Source: Halothece sp964463655
GTDB lineage: Bacteria; Cyanobacteriota; Cyanobacteriia; Cyanobacteriales; Rubidibacteraceae
Direction of reading: 5' to 3'
DNA: 64,000 nt
NCBI GenBank assembly: GCA_964463655.1
Contig: CAYXDG010000004.1
Coordinates: forward strand, 11,190-75,189
Of this stretch, positions 7,485-17,113 are shown one piece after another (the stretch's first letter is position 1; every line of letters starts with the position of its first letter). The notes beneath the pieces are model-generated. The model was not told where the DNA came from. It was given only the letters and a program-made list of their open reading frames with translations, and did no database searches. The translations under genes and the position numbers were made by a program.

Positions 7485-9482
7485 TTAATGTCTCAATAAT
7501 TTCTCTCGCAAGCCTTTAACCCGATCGCGCAAACTTGCTGCTTTTTCAAACTCTAAATTCTCCGCAGCTTGTTTCATTTCTGCTTCGAGTTGTTCGACCA
7601 GTTGTGGAATTTTATCTAAAGGCAAATCATCCGCTTGTTCATAAACCATTTGTAATTCTTCAGCATTCAAGCGCCGAGAAATATCCAGAAAGGCGAGAAT
7701 TGAGTTATTTTGTTTTTTGATAATGGGCTGTGGTGTGATGCCATGTTTTTCATTGTATTCAACTTGAACTTTTCGCCGTCGTTCTGTTTCTTGAATCGCC
7801 TTTTCCATGCTATCTGTGAGGTTATCTGCATATAAAATTGCTTGTCCTTCCACATGACGCGCAGCACGTCCAATAGTTTGAATCAGCGATCGCGCAGACC
7901 GTAAAAACCCTTCTTTATCTGCATCTAAAATGGCGACTAAAGACACTTCTGGTAAGTCTAAACCTTCCCTTAATAAGTTAACGCCAATGAGAACATCAAA
8001 CTTTCCTTGTCTCAAATCTTGTAAAATTTCGATCCGTTCAATGGAGTGAATTTCTGAATGTAGATAACGGACTCGGATATCTCTTTCTTGACAGTATTCC
8101 GTTAAATCTTCCGCCATGCGTTTGGTTAAAGTCGTAACTAAAACCCGTTCATTTTTCTCCGTGCGTTCTTTAATTTCTCCTAAGAGATCGTCAATTTGTC
8201 CTTCTGTTGGACGGACAAAAATCTGGGGGTCAAGGACACCAGTAGGACGAATAATCTGTTCAATAATATTTCCTTGTGAGACTTCAATTTCCCAATCGCC
8301 GGGAGTCGCAGAAACCAAGATACATTGATTCACTTTCTGCCAAAATTCTTCTGATTTTAAAGGTCGATTATCCGCAGCACTAGGAAGACGAAACCCATGT
8401 TCAATCAAAACTTTTTTCCGCGATTGATCGCCATTATACATTCCCCTTAATTGGGGAACGCTCACGTGAGATTCATCGACAACTAATAGCCAATCATCAG
8501 GGAAATAATCCACTAAACACTCTGGGGGGTCACCCGCATTTCTTCCTGCTAAATGACGGGAATAATTTTCCACACCATTACAATAACCCACTTCTCTTAA
8601 AAGTTCTAAATCATACTTAGTTCGCTGTTCTAACCGTTGTGCTTCTAAGAGTTTCCCTTCATTTTCTAACTCGACTAAGCGCTGTTTTAATTCTGATTCA
8701 ATCTTCTCACAGGCTGCTTCTAACTGTTCATCTGGCGTGACAAAGTGACGCGCTGGATATAAATTAACTCCCTTTAAGCTGCTTAAAACTTCGCCAGTGG
8801 TTGGGTCAATATAGCGCAGCGCATCAATTTCATCCCCGAAAAATTCAACCCGAATAATGCGGTCTTCATAAGCTGGAACAATTTCTAAAACATCTCCTTT
8901 GAGACGAAACCTTCCTCTTTGTAATTCGGTGTCATTGCGAGAGTATTGAACCGAAACTAAATCCCTTAATAATTGACGCTGATCGATTTCTTCTCCTAAC
9001 CGTAATGGAATGGCTGCTTTTAGATATTCACTGGGCATTCCTAAGCCATAAATACAACTAATTGAAGCGACAACAATGACATCTTTACGTTCAAACAGCG
9101 ATCGCGTTGCTGAATGTCGTAACATATCAATTTCATCATTAATGGATGCTGATTTTTCGATGTAAGTATCAGAAACTGGAAGATAGGCTTCTGGTTGATA
9201 ATAATCGTAATAGCTGATAAAATATTCTACAGCATTGTTCGGAAAAAACTCTCGTAACTCATTGCATAATTGAGCAGCTAAAGTTTTATTATGGGCGAGG
9301 ACTAAAGTGGGTTTACCAATTTTTTCAATCACATGAGCAACGGTATAAGTTTTTCCTGTTCCTGTTGCGCCGAGGAGAGTTTGGTAACGATGATTGTTCT
9401 CTAGGGATTGGGTTAATTGCGCGATCGCCTTTGGTTGATCCCCTGTGGGTTGATAAGAAGATTGTAGTTGAAATTTTGACAT
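7485..9482 (-). CDS. uvrB: Excinuclease ABC subunit B (UvrB)
   Basis: The damage-verifying helicase-like subunit of nucleotide excision repair, 665 residues, normal length. Visible: Walker A GATGTGKTYTVA (about 39-50), the beta-hairpin region YFISYYDYYQPEAYLP that inserts between DNA strands, the DESHV Walker B-like box, the SATPGDWE motif III, the late helicase motifs (VLVTTLTKRMAEDLTEY; GVNLLREGLDLPEVSLVAILDADKEGFLRS; QTIGRAARH) and the C-terminal UVR domain (EQLEAEMKQAAENLEFEKAASLRDRVKGLR) that contacts UvrC. It stands alone and is divergent from the cupin gene, 53 bases away. Confidence 0.97.
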   Translation of the reverse strand: MSKFQLQSSYQPTGDQPKAIAQLTQSLENNHRYQTLLGATGTGKTYTVAHVIEKIGKPTLVLAHNKTLAAQLCNELREFFPNNAVEYFISYYDYYQPEAYLPVSDTYIEKSASINDEIDMLRHSATRSLFERKDVIVVASISCIYGLGMPSEYLKAAIPLRLGEEIDQRQLLRDLVSVQYSRNDTELQRGRFRLKGDVLEIVPAYEDRIIRVEFFGDEIDALRYIDPTTGEVLSSLKGVNLYPARHFVTPDEQLEAACEKIESELKQRLVELENEGKLLEAQRLEQRTKYDLELLREVGYCNGVENYSRHLAGRNAGDPPECLVDYFPDDWLLVVDESHVSVPQLRGMYNGDQSRKKVLIEHGFRLPSAADNRPLKSEEFWQKVNQCILVSATPGDWEIEVSQGNIIEQIIRPTGVLDPQIFVRPTEGQIDDLLGEIKERTEKNERVLVTTLTKRMAEDLTEYCQERDIRVRYLHSEIHSIERIEILQDLRQGKFDVLIGVNLLREGLDLPEVSLVAILDADKEGFLRSARSLIQTIGRAARHVEGQAILYADNLTDSMEKAIQETERRRKVQVEYNEKHGITPQPIIKKQNNSILAFLDISRRLNAEELQMVYEQADDLPLDKIPQLVEQLEAEMKQAAENLEFEKAASLRDRVKGLREKLLRH

Positions 9483-9535
9483 ATTATCTCAGCCAGTTGT
9501 CTAAGGTTAAATTAGAAATATTAATAAAATCAACG

Positions 9536-10042
9536 ATGAATGATTTACCCATTAAGTTATTAAACCAAGACCTAATCAACACTGTCGCAGAAGCTGCAAA
9601 AAATAGTAAACGGTTGCGGAAAAATTATAACTTCCATGAACTTCCAGACAAAGTACAACGTTTCATTAACATTATGCAACCAGGAACCTATGTTCGCCCA
9701 CATCGCCACACTCGTTCAGAAGACATAAATGGCTTTGAATTTTTTCTCGCCTTACAAGGAAAAATTGGGGTTTTATTATTCAATGAACAAGGTGAAGTGA
9801 TCCATCAAGAAAAACTCAGTCCCCAAGACAATAATTATGGCCTTGAAATCGCAGAAGGAACTTTTCACACCCTTGTTGCTTTAGCGCCAAACACGGTTAT
9901 GTTTGAGTTGAAAGAGGGTCCCTACATTCCCAGCAGCGACAAAGACTTTCTTTCTGCCTTTCCCCCTGAAGGAACGTCCGAAGCAAAAACTCAAGTTAAA
10001 GCCTGGGAGTCCTTATTTGCCGAGTCTCACCCAAAACGATAA
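9536..10042 (+). CDS. WbuC-type cupin-fold metalloprotein
   Basis: About 168 residues from the ATG giving MNDLPIKLLNQDLINTV; the open frame extends upstream into uvrB but without family similarity. The cupin core is clear: GTYVRPHRHTR supplies the metal-binding His residues, FEFFLALQGKIGVLLFNEQGEVI the following strands, and GLEIAEGTFHTLVALAPNTVMFELKEGPY the second cupin motif. WbuC proteins are often found in polysaccharide gene clusters; the substrate is unknown. The metal-binding residues appear intact. Confidence 0.86.
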   Translation: MNDLPIKLLNQDLINTVAEAAKNSKRLRKNYNFHELPDKVQRFINIMQPGTYVRPHRHTRSEDINGFEFFLALQGKIGVLLFNEQGEVIHQEKLSPQDNNYGLEIAEGTFHTLVALAPNTVMFELKEGPYIPSSDKDFLSAFPPEGTSEAKTQVKAWESLFAESHPKR

Positions 10043-10227
10043 ACTTTTCTAATTGGTGCGATCAGATTTTCTCAGTTATAAGAATCGTTAATTTTGTGCC
10101 ATCAGACCAGAAATTCCTATAATGGAGGTAAATTAAAAGAAAACATAAAAGATTAGAATCAGTAACGGAAAACATAAGCTGTCTTCAATATCCCACAAAT
10201 CGGGAAGACAATCAAAAGGAAACTATT

Positions 10228-10653
10228 ATGACTGAAGCACAAGCCCAAGAATTTGCGACTTTAGAAGCGGAAAAAGAACAACAGACTGCGGAAGCACCCT
10301 CAGAGAATAAACCCGCCACAGGAAGTCAAGAATCCCTCGCTCTGAAAATGATCGGCGATCGCCCTGTCAGTGGCGGAAAACTGGAAATCGCTGGAACTTT
10401 CCGCACAATGGGCGGCGATCGCCCCATTCTCGCGAGTAAAATCAACGTTGTAGAAACTTTTCGCACAATGGGAGGAGACCGTCCTGTCTTTGCGAGTCAG
10501 TTACCCACAGTTGGAAATTTCTACTCTTCAGGAAGTCGTCCCATTGGTGCGAGTACCCTGAAAATTAACGAAACTTATTCTAACTTCGGAAACCGTCCTA
10601 TTGCGTCTAATCAGATTGATGACCCAACTTTGCTAATGGGCTACATTGACTAA
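10228..10653 (+). CDS. Small repeat protein with GDRP/GxRPI repeats
   Basis: A 141-residue protein of unknown function. After a Glu/Gln-rich N-terminus (about residues 1-45) come four to five imperfect repeats of about 24 residues with the pattern (G)DRP-[IV]-x-[AS]-S-x-L-x-I-x-x-T-F-R-T-M-G-G. The first two GDRP motifs are written as GGCGATCGCCC, i.e. they contain the HIP1 octamer. No membrane segment, signal peptide or Cys. A good RBS (AAAGGAAAC) precedes the ATG and a strong terminator follows, so it is a real monocistronic gene. I believe related repeat proteins exist in other cyanobacteria, but I know no function. Confidence 0.8.
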   Translation: MTEAQAQEFATLEAEKEQQTAEAPSENKPATGSQESLALKMIGDRPVSGGKLEIAGTFRTMGGDRPILASKINVVETFRTMGGDRPVFASQLPTVGNFYSSGSRPIGASTLKINETYSNFGNRPIASNQIDDPTLLMGYID

Positions 10654-10692
10654 TTTTAAACCGCAAAAGTCTAACTTGTGAATGAGTTCATT

Positions 10693-10722
10693 CTCCCTTG
10701 TTTTTTGACAAGGGAGTTTTTT
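10693..10722 (+). terminator. Rho-independent terminator of the repeat-protein gene
   Basis: A perfect nine-base stem CTCCCTTGT / ACAAGGGAG (10693-10701, 10708-10716) with a six-base loop is followed by six T residues. Confidence 0.93.
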
Positions 10723-10955
10723 GATTTCCTGATTTGTTGTCAGGTAAAAAAAACAAACGAATGATCAACCGACCCAGGTTTGGGGGACAAAGCCATGTAG
10801 CATTCTTTTTGGTATTTCATATTACGTCGAGGGAGGGAAGAAGGATGATCGCGCTTTTGCTACCTTAAAGAAAAAACAATTTATCTCCTGAATCAGGCAG
10901 AAACACGATTATCTATTTATTTTAATAATTTTTTAAGAAGCAAATATAGTCAGCA
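10723..10955. other. Intergenic region, nothing assigned
   Basis: AT-rich spacer of 233 bases before the hypothetical gene at 10956. I see no stable hairpin followed by T residues and no convincing small gene; a seven-codon ATG frame at about 10854 is too short to support. Confidence 0.4.
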
Positions 10956-11387
10956 ATGGATCAGCAATATCAATTCCAAAAACAACAACTGAAAGACAAT
11001 ATTTTTCTGGAAAACATCCCGAGTTTCCAACATCAGCAACCTAACAAAAATATGGGTAAACCAGCATCAACAATCGAACGGGAGTTAAAGCAAGTTATCC
11101 CAAAAATTAGCGAAGAACAACGCTTTAGTTTAGCGCAACAGTTGCTGAAACAACTCAACACTCGGGAAGTGAAAACGAAAACCCTACAACAAACCCTCTC
11201 CCTCTCCACAACTGACCCGCAACAAATGAGTTCCGAAGAAATCAGTAAAGTTGCGACCTACGCTTATCAATACTATCCTGATATATTCCAAACTGTTCTC
11301 ACCCAACCCAATCTTGTCCAATTCTTAACCAATCCGATTTTATCCGCGATCGTTGGTATCATGGCTGCTAGGTGGCTTGATCAGTGA
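10956..11387 (+). CDS. Conserved hypothetical protein upstream of tamB
   Basis: A 143-residue protein, unknown function. The first 33 residues are Gln/Asn-rich and may not be translated: a second ATG at 11052 gives MGKPASTIERELKQVIPKIS, which looks more like a domain start. The middle is helical and charged (EEQRFSLAQQLLKQLNTREVKTKTLQ), followed by SSEEISKVATYAYQYYPDIFQTVLTQPNLVQFLTNPILSAIVGIMAARWLD, where the last 20 residues could be a membrane-associated helix. Only 47 bases separate it from tamB, so the two are probably cotranscribed. The stop codon lies in a CAGTGACCAG repeat. Confidence 0.65.
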   Translation: MDQQYQFQKQQLKDNIFLENIPSFQHQQPNKNMGKPASTIERELKQVIPKISEEQRFSLAQQLLKQLNTREVKTKTLQQTLSLSTTDPQQMSSEEISKVATYAYQYYPDIFQTVLTQPNLVQFLTNPILSAIVGIMAARWLDQ

Positions 11388-11428
11388 CCAGTTAGAGGCT
11401 AACAATTATTAATGATTAATGATTAATT
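11381..11428. repeat. CAGTGACCAG unit plus three ATTAATG heptamers
   Basis: A CAGTGACCAG unit overlapping the stop of the hypothetical gene is followed by ATTAATG, ATTAATG, ATTAATT (11408-11428) just before tamB. This is the cyanobacterial short-tandem-repeat style of intergenic DNA. Confidence 0.75.
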
Positions 11429-11434
11429 ATTCAA

Positions 11435-14400
11435 ATGACCTATCAGCAGAATTCTCCCCCAGACTCTCCCGAAAAAGAGTCTCCCTCACAGGAGTCTCCG
11501 CAACCGAAACCCCCTCGACTTTGGCTGCGATCGCTATTCATTCTAACATTACTCGTCATTGGCGGGGGAATTAGTTACAGCTGGTATTTTGTTTATTATC
11601 GACTCTCTCCCCTTGTCGCAGAGAGTTTGAGTAAACTGTTCGATCGTTCTGTGGAAATTGGAAATGTCGAAACTGTTTCTTTATCGTCTCTCAGATTTGG
11701 AACAAGCGCCATTCCCGCAACTGAAAACCGATCTGAGAAAATAACCGTTTCCGCAATTCAGGTAAATTTTACCCTACTGAAGTTAATCACTCAACAAACC
11801 CTAGAATTAGATGTTACTCTCATTAAACCAGATGTTGAAATTCAGCAAACTCAAACAGGAAAATGGATTACCACAGAGATTATTGAACAACCCCTTGGTC
11901 TCATTGAGATTAAACTAGAAACCCTCAACGCAGAAGATGCAAAAATTGCCCTCTCTCCTCGCAATGAAGCGGGAAATCTTCAGCCACCTGTTAATTTTAC
12001 CCTTCCTGAATTTAAAAGTCAATTTTTAGAGAATGGTCAACGGATTCCTTTTCAATTAAATGATTTATCTGTGGTTAATGGCGAAGGAAAGGTTGACATC
12101 AAAGGAGAATCGCGAGTCGAAGCTGGAGAAGTTGATTTCAAAATCATGACCGATCAATTAGCAATTGGTGAGTTATCTAGATTAGTCACTTCTCCCGTTG
12201 ATATTTTAGCGGGAACGATTGCGCTCAATGCGGAGACAAAACTATTTTTAGATGGCAGTCTTCCCACCTTTCAGGGAACAGCTAATCTCAATAATCTTAC
12301 GGTAAAATCCGAGGAAATCAACACCCCCTTTACCAACACTAACGCGGAAATCCGTTTGGCGGAAAAAGACATTATTTTTGAAAAGTTTAGCACCGAGTTA
12401 GGAGAAGTTAATGCGATCGCCCAAGGAAAGATTAATCTTGAAGAGGGATACAACTTAAATGCAGAAATCCAACCCACTGCGATCGCAAACCTCTTGAAAT
12501 TAGCTGATTTAAAAACCAGCGACATTCCCATTAGCGGGAGCGTTCAAGCCAATATCGCTATCACAGGAGGATTAGAAAATCCCCAATTTAATATTACTGC
12601 AGAAAGTACCGAATCCACTCAACTCGATCAAATCAATCTTCGCAGTTTTGAAGGCAAAGTCTTCGTCAAAGGAAACAAGGTTACAGTTGAAAACTTCCAA
12701 GCAACCCCTCAGACAGGAGGAGAAATATCCGTCCAAGGAAATGTTAGTTTAACCGCCGAACAAAATGTTGATCTCGATGTACAATTCCAAGACATTTCAG
12801 GGGAAATCATTCGTCCTTATCAACCCAATCTTCCCGCAGATTTAGGAACATTAAATGGGTCGGGAACAATGACAGGATTATTAACTGATTTGCAAGCGAT
12901 CGAAGCTGAAGGAACAGCTAAGATCAATATAGCTGATGGAGAAGTCACTTTCCCAAAACTTAACCTCTCAGATGGTCGTCTTCAAGCACAAATCGAGATC
13001 AATCAATTACAACCCGAAAAACTCACAGATCAAGTTCCTCCTCAGTTCCAAGAACCGATTTCGGGAGAATTTAATCTTGATGCTACTTTAGCAGACTTTT
13101 CACCAGAAAAACTTCGTATCACAGGACAAGGACAGTTAAATATTCCCCAAGGGAATTTAGCAGCAACCGAAGTAAGATTTCAAGATGGTCAGTTGGATGC
13201 TAATCTCAAATTAACAGACATTCCTCTCCCTTGGATTGCTCCCGAAACCCCACCTGAATTAAACAATGAATTGTTATCCGCACAGTTTCAAGTTAGTGCA
13301 AATGTGGGAGAATTTGATCTCAAGGAAATTGCAGGAACTGGTTCTGGTTCAATGACTATTAGTGGTAATAACCGCACTCAAGTTTCCTTTGACAATCTTC
13401 GTCTCAATCAAGGAAACTGGGAAGGGAATTTAGAGGTGGACAACCTGAAAATTTCTCAATTTGCGTCTAATCTTCCTAGTCAATTCCAAAATGCTCTCCT
13501 CAGTACCCAATTAAGCGTTCAAGGGACATTAGAAGAGGTTAGTCCAAGCAGTATCAACGCTCAAGGAAGCGGGGAAATTCAGCAAATTTTAGGGGGAAGT
13601 ATCACTGCCAATATGATTCGCCTTGACGAGGGAGAGTTTAACCTGGCTGCTACTCCCAGAAATATCGCTCTATCCCAACTGTCTGACCAGTTAGAGGGAA
13701 GCGTTGGGGGAGAAGTCACCGTGAAAGGGAATCTAGACAATCTTACCCCTGCTGGACTGACAGGTCAAGCCAACTTAACCTTTCCTCAAGGGTTAGCAGT
13801 GATTAACCGTCCGTTGACAACTCGTCTGCGTTGGGATGGTGAACAACTGTTGATTCAAGAAGCACAGGCGGAAAAATTTTTTGCAGAGGGCGCGATCGCG
13901 CTAAACTTAGATCAAGAAGGGACAAAAATTGTTGAACAGATCGATTTAAACGTTGATGCAGAACAATTAGACTTGTCTCAACTCCCCACTCCTGAAACAG
14001 TAAGAAACATTAATCTCCAAGGGTTTGCGAACCTATCAGGAAAGATTACAGGAACTCCCAATCAACCACAAGTCCAAGGAGACATTCTACTCCAAAACTT
14101 TGCTGTGGAGAGGTTTACATTTGATCCGCAAATGACAGGGACAATACAATTAAGTCCAGAACAGGGAGTAAATCTTAATCTCACAGGGAATACTCAAACC
14201 CCCGATCAAATTCTCCTCACCTTTTCCTCTCCTCAAGAGAATAGCCTATTACCCCTCGAACCACAATCATTTAAGATTAAACGCGATCGCGCTACAGTAT
14301 CAGGAACCAGATCAGGAGAAGCACTAGATGTCAATGTCGAAAATATTCCCCTCGACCTCCTGAAAGATTTTACCCCGCTTCCCCCAGAATTTGCCCAGCA

Positions 14401-16852
14401 ACCCGCCTCTGGACAGCTACAAGGGGATATAACCGTTAACCTGAACAATTACGCTGTATCAGGTGAAATTGCGCTGATTAATCCATCTCTGGGTCGATTC
14501 AACAGCGATCGCGCTTCCTTAGACTTTAGATATCTCGACAACACCCTCACCTTCCAACAAGCCATCTTGACCCAGCAAGAAAGTGAATACCGCGCCAGTG
14601 GTCGCCTTAATCTTAGCGGGACAACTCCCAACTTTCAAGCAAGTCTCAACATTGAACAAGGACGCATTGAAGATATTGTTGGCGCATTGCAGGTCTTTGA
14701 AGTTTCCGATTTTCAAGAAAACTTTGTTACCCCCAACTACGGCGATGCAGATGACCTTGCTATCGCAGAGATCAACATCGAAAACCAACCCATTGTCACC
14801 CAATTACGGCGTTTTTCCGAAATAAAAGCCCTCCTCGACCAATTACGTCAAAAACAAGACCAGAAAAGTGTTGTTCCTCCTCTTACGGCGGCTAGAGGGA
14901 ATTTTACAGGGAAGATCACCCTCGCAGGAACTTCCTTTAATCTCCAAGATATTACAGGAGACTTTCGCCTTGATGGGGAAACGTGGGAATGGGGCCCCTA
15001 CACCGCCGAAACTGTCCTCGCCCAAGGAAGTCTCAACAATGGCATTATCACCCTCCTTCCCATTCGTCTGGCTTCTGGCGACAGTTTTGTTAATCTCTCA
15101 GGAACACTAGGGGGAGAAAACCAGTCTGCACAATTGCAGGTCAACCAAATCCCGATCGCGATCGTGCAAAATCTTGTGGAACTTCCTGAATTTATCGGGG
15201 TCAGTGGCTTCATTAAGGGTACAGCAACCGTTGCTGGAACACCCGATAACCCCACCGTACGGGGAGAATTAACCGTCGCTGAAGCAACCCTCAATCAAAC
15301 CCCAGTTAACACCATTGAAGGCAGTTTTAACTATAGCAACTCTCAATTGAACTTCTTCGCTGAGGGCTTACTTTCTCAAGACAGCGACCCCCTAACCCTC
15401 GTTGGCGACTTACCCTATCAACTCCCCTTTGTAGAAGTTTCTCCTCCTTCTGATGACCTGAACATTGACATTACTCTGCAAGATGATGGGTTCGGGCTTC
15501 TTGATGTGATTAGCAAGGGACAATTAAAATGGCAAGGAGGAGAAGGAACGGTCAATGTCGCGATCGCTGGGCCGTTTAATCCAGAAAACTTCCAATTCGA
15601 CCAACTCTCCGCCGAAGGAATTATCACCCTCACCAACGCGACAATCAGCACTGCAATGATTCCTGAACCTGTCACCAATATCAATACCCGTGTTGAGTTT
15701 AACTTTAACCAGCTAAACATCCAAGACTTTAAAGCGAGTCTCGGCGGGGGACAAATCACCGCCACAGGAGGACTTCCCCTCTTTGACCCCAGCGCCACTG
15801 CTCAAACCTTAGACATTAACTTAGAAGACCTAACCGTTGATCTTCCTAACCTCTACGAGGGAAACATGACCGGAAATGTTAACATTACTCAAAGCGCGAT
15901 CGCGCCCAAAATCGGGGGAGAAATCACTGCCTCTGAAGGGAAAGTGATTCTTGCGGAAACCCCCAAAACCTCAGAAGAAAATGACATCAGTAATATTGGG
16001 TTTAATAACTTAAACCTCGTCCTTGGGGAAAATGTCAAGGTTGTTCGTCAACCGATTCTCAACTTTCTCGCCGATGGTACGATCACCCTCAATGGAACTC
16101 TCAACAATATTCGTCCCCAAGGAATAATCAGTCTTCAACGCGGTCGAGTCAGTTTGGGACCAACTCAGTTTCGTCTCGCAAATGGGTATCCACAAACAGC
16201 AACCTTTATTCCTTCCCAAGGATTAGACCCCACCTTAAATATTCGGTTAGTGACTTCTGTTGCTGAAACCAATGGTATCATTAGCAGTGAGGGTGACGCG
16301 ATCAACCCAACCAATCAGATTAATGCAGGGGTAGGAACGCTACAATCTGTGGAAGTACAAGCACTGGTACAGGGACGAGCCAGCGAACTGCAACCAGGAC
16401 AGTTAACCGCTAACAATAATATTATCAGTTTAAGAAGCGATCCCGATCGCAGAGAAAGTGAAATTATTGCTCTCCTCGGGGGGAGTTTAACCACGGGTTT
16501 TGGACAAGGAAACACCGCGTTAGGATTAGCAAATCTAGCCAGTTCTACATTTCTTGGCTCTTTTCAAAATACCATTGGTGATGCACTGGGCTTAAGTGAG
16601 TTTCGCGTTTTTCCGACTCTCATCCCAACCGAAACCGAAGAAGACAGTTCTGACTCGACTTTTAGCGTTGCAGCAGAAGCGGGAATTGAGATTAGTCAAG
16701 ATTTATCCTTTTCTCTTCTCACAATTTTGAATGCTGAACAAGCGTTTCAATACAGTGTCCGTTATCGCTTAAGTGACGATATTGTCGTCCGTGGCTCAAC
16801 CGATTTATCCGATCGTCAGAGTTTAACCGTTGAATATGAAACCCGTTTTTAA
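11435..16852 (+). CDS. tamB: Translocation and assembly module protein TamB (DUF490)
   Basis: A 1,805-residue inner-membrane-anchored periplasmic protein. The N-terminus is Pro-rich, then one signal-anchor helix (about residues 30-55, LWLRSLFILTLLVIGGGISYSWYFVYY). The bulk is a long beta-rich repetitive AsmA/TamB-like array (recurring blocks of the type ...GTANLNNLTVKSEEI..., ...GEISVQGNVSL...), expected to form a hydrophobic groove carrying phospholipids or outer-membrane precursors between membranes. The final about 350 residues match the conserved TamB/DUF490 C-terminal domain (GIISLQRGRVSLGPTQFRL; SEIIALLGGSLTTGFGQ; ending YRLSDDIVVRGSTDLSDRQSLTVEYETRF), which contacts an Omp85-family partner. 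Length is normal for cyanobacteria. Frame is open throughout. Confidence 0.93.
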   Translation: MTYQQNSPPDSPEKESPSQESPQPKPPRLWLRSLFILTLLVIGGGISYSWYFVYYRLSPLVAESLSKLFDRSVEIGNVETVSLSSLRFGTSAIPATENRSEKITVSAIQVNFTLLKLITQQTLELDVTLIKPDVEIQQTQTGKWITTEIIEQPLGLIEIKLETLNAEDAKIALSPRNEAGNLQPPVNFTLPEFKSQFLENGQRIPFQLNDLSVVNGEGKVDIKGESRVEAGEVDFKIMTDQLAIGELSRLVTSPVDILAGTIALNAETKLFLDGSLPTFQGTANLNNLTVKSEEINTPFTNTNAEIRLAEKDIIFEKFSTELGEVNAIAQGKINLEEGYNLNAEIQPTAIANLLKLADLKTSDIPISGSVQANIAITGGLENPQFNITAESTESTQLDQINLRSFEGKVFVKGNKVTVENFQATPQTGGEISVQGNVSLTAEQNVDLDVQFQDISGEIIRPYQPNLPADLGTLNGSGTMTGLLTDLQAIEAEGTAKINIADGEVTFPKLNLSDGRLQAQIEINQLQPEKLTDQVPPQFQEPISGEFNLDATLADFSPEKLRITGQGQLNIPQGNLAATEVRFQDGQLDANLKLTDIPLPWIAPETPPELNNELLSAQFQVSANVGEFDLKEIAGTGSGSMTISGNNRTQVSFDNLRLNQGNWEGNLEVDNLKISQFASNLPSQFQNALLSTQLSVQGTLEEVSPSSINAQGSGEIQQILGGSITANMIRLDEGEFNLAATPRNIALSQLSDQLEGSVGGEVTVKGNLDNLTPAGLTGQANLTFPQGLAVINRPLTTRLRWDGEQLLIQEAQAEKFFAEGAIALNLDQEGTKIVEQIDLNVDAEQLDLSQLPTPETVRNINLQGFANLSGKITGTPNQPQVQGDILLQNFAVERFTFDPQMTGTIQLSPEQGVNLNLTGNTQTPDQILLTFSSPQENSLLPLEPQSFKIKRDRATVSGTRSGEALDVNVENIPLDLLKDFTPLPPEFAQQPASGQLQGDITVNLNNYAVSGEIALINPSLGRFNSDRASLDFRYLDNTLTFQQAILTQQESEYRASGRLNLSGTTPNFQASLNIEQGRIEDIVGALQVFEVSDFQENFVTPNYGDADDLAIAEINIENQPIVTQLRRFSEIKALLDQLRQKQDQKSVVPPLTAARGNFTGKITLAGTSFNLQDITGDFRLDGETWEWGPYTAETVLAQGSLNNGIITLLPIRLASGDSFVNLSGTLGGENQSAQLQVNQIPIAIVQNLVELPEFIGVSGFIKGTATVAGTPDNPTVRGELTVAEATLNQTPVNTIEGSFNYSNSQLNFFAEGLLSQDSDPLTLVGDLPYQLPFVEVSPPSDDLNIDITLQDDGFGLLDVISKGQLKWQGGEGTVNVAIAGPFNPENFQFDQLSAEGIITLTNATISTAMIPEPVTNINTRVEFNFNQLNIQDFKASLGGGQITATGGLPLFDPSATAQTLDINLEDLTVDLPNLYEGNMTGNVNITQSAIAPKIGGEITASEGKVILAETPKTSEENDISNIGFNNLNLVLGENVKVVRQPILNFLADGTITLNGTLNNIRPQGIISLQRGRVSLGPTQFRLANGYPQTATFIPSQGLDPTLNIRLVTSVAETNGIISSEGDAINPTNQINAGVGTLQSVEVQALVQGRASELQPGQLTANNNIISLRSDPDRRESEIIALLGGSLTTGFGQGNTALGLANLASSTFLGSFQNTIGDALGLSEFRVFPTLIPTETEEDSSDSTFSVAAEAGIEISQDLSFSLLTILNAEQAFQYSVRYRLSDDIVVRGSTDLSDRQSLTVEYETRF

Positions 16853-17113
16853 GCGCTCTTTGTTCCTCTTCCCTCCCCTTAACAAAAACATTTTCCTTTT
16901 CTAACCCTCAATCGTGCGACCCTCGCTAAAGATCATAACTGATTAATAATCACTTAAATATCGTTTTTTTGTCACTTTATTTATGTATTTTGTATTGCTT
17001 TTATGAGAGTTAAATAAAATTTAACCGTTTATTAAATTGTTGATGGTGAAAGAGTTAACAAAACTTCTTATGATGAAATGTGAAAACTCAAGAGTAAAGC
17101 TAGTTAAAGTGCC
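16853..17113. other. Intergenic region
   Basis: A 261-base AT-rich spacer between tamB and the coiled-coil signalling gene. No strong hairpin/T-run terminator and no small gene seen; presumably contains the promoter for the downstream gene. Confidence 0.4.

Noticed and set aside
9365..9535. Upstream extension of the cupin gene into uvrB
   Set aside because: The frame is open, but this part is antisense to the conserved uvrB start and has no cupin-like sequence; ATG 9536 gives the normal family N-terminus.
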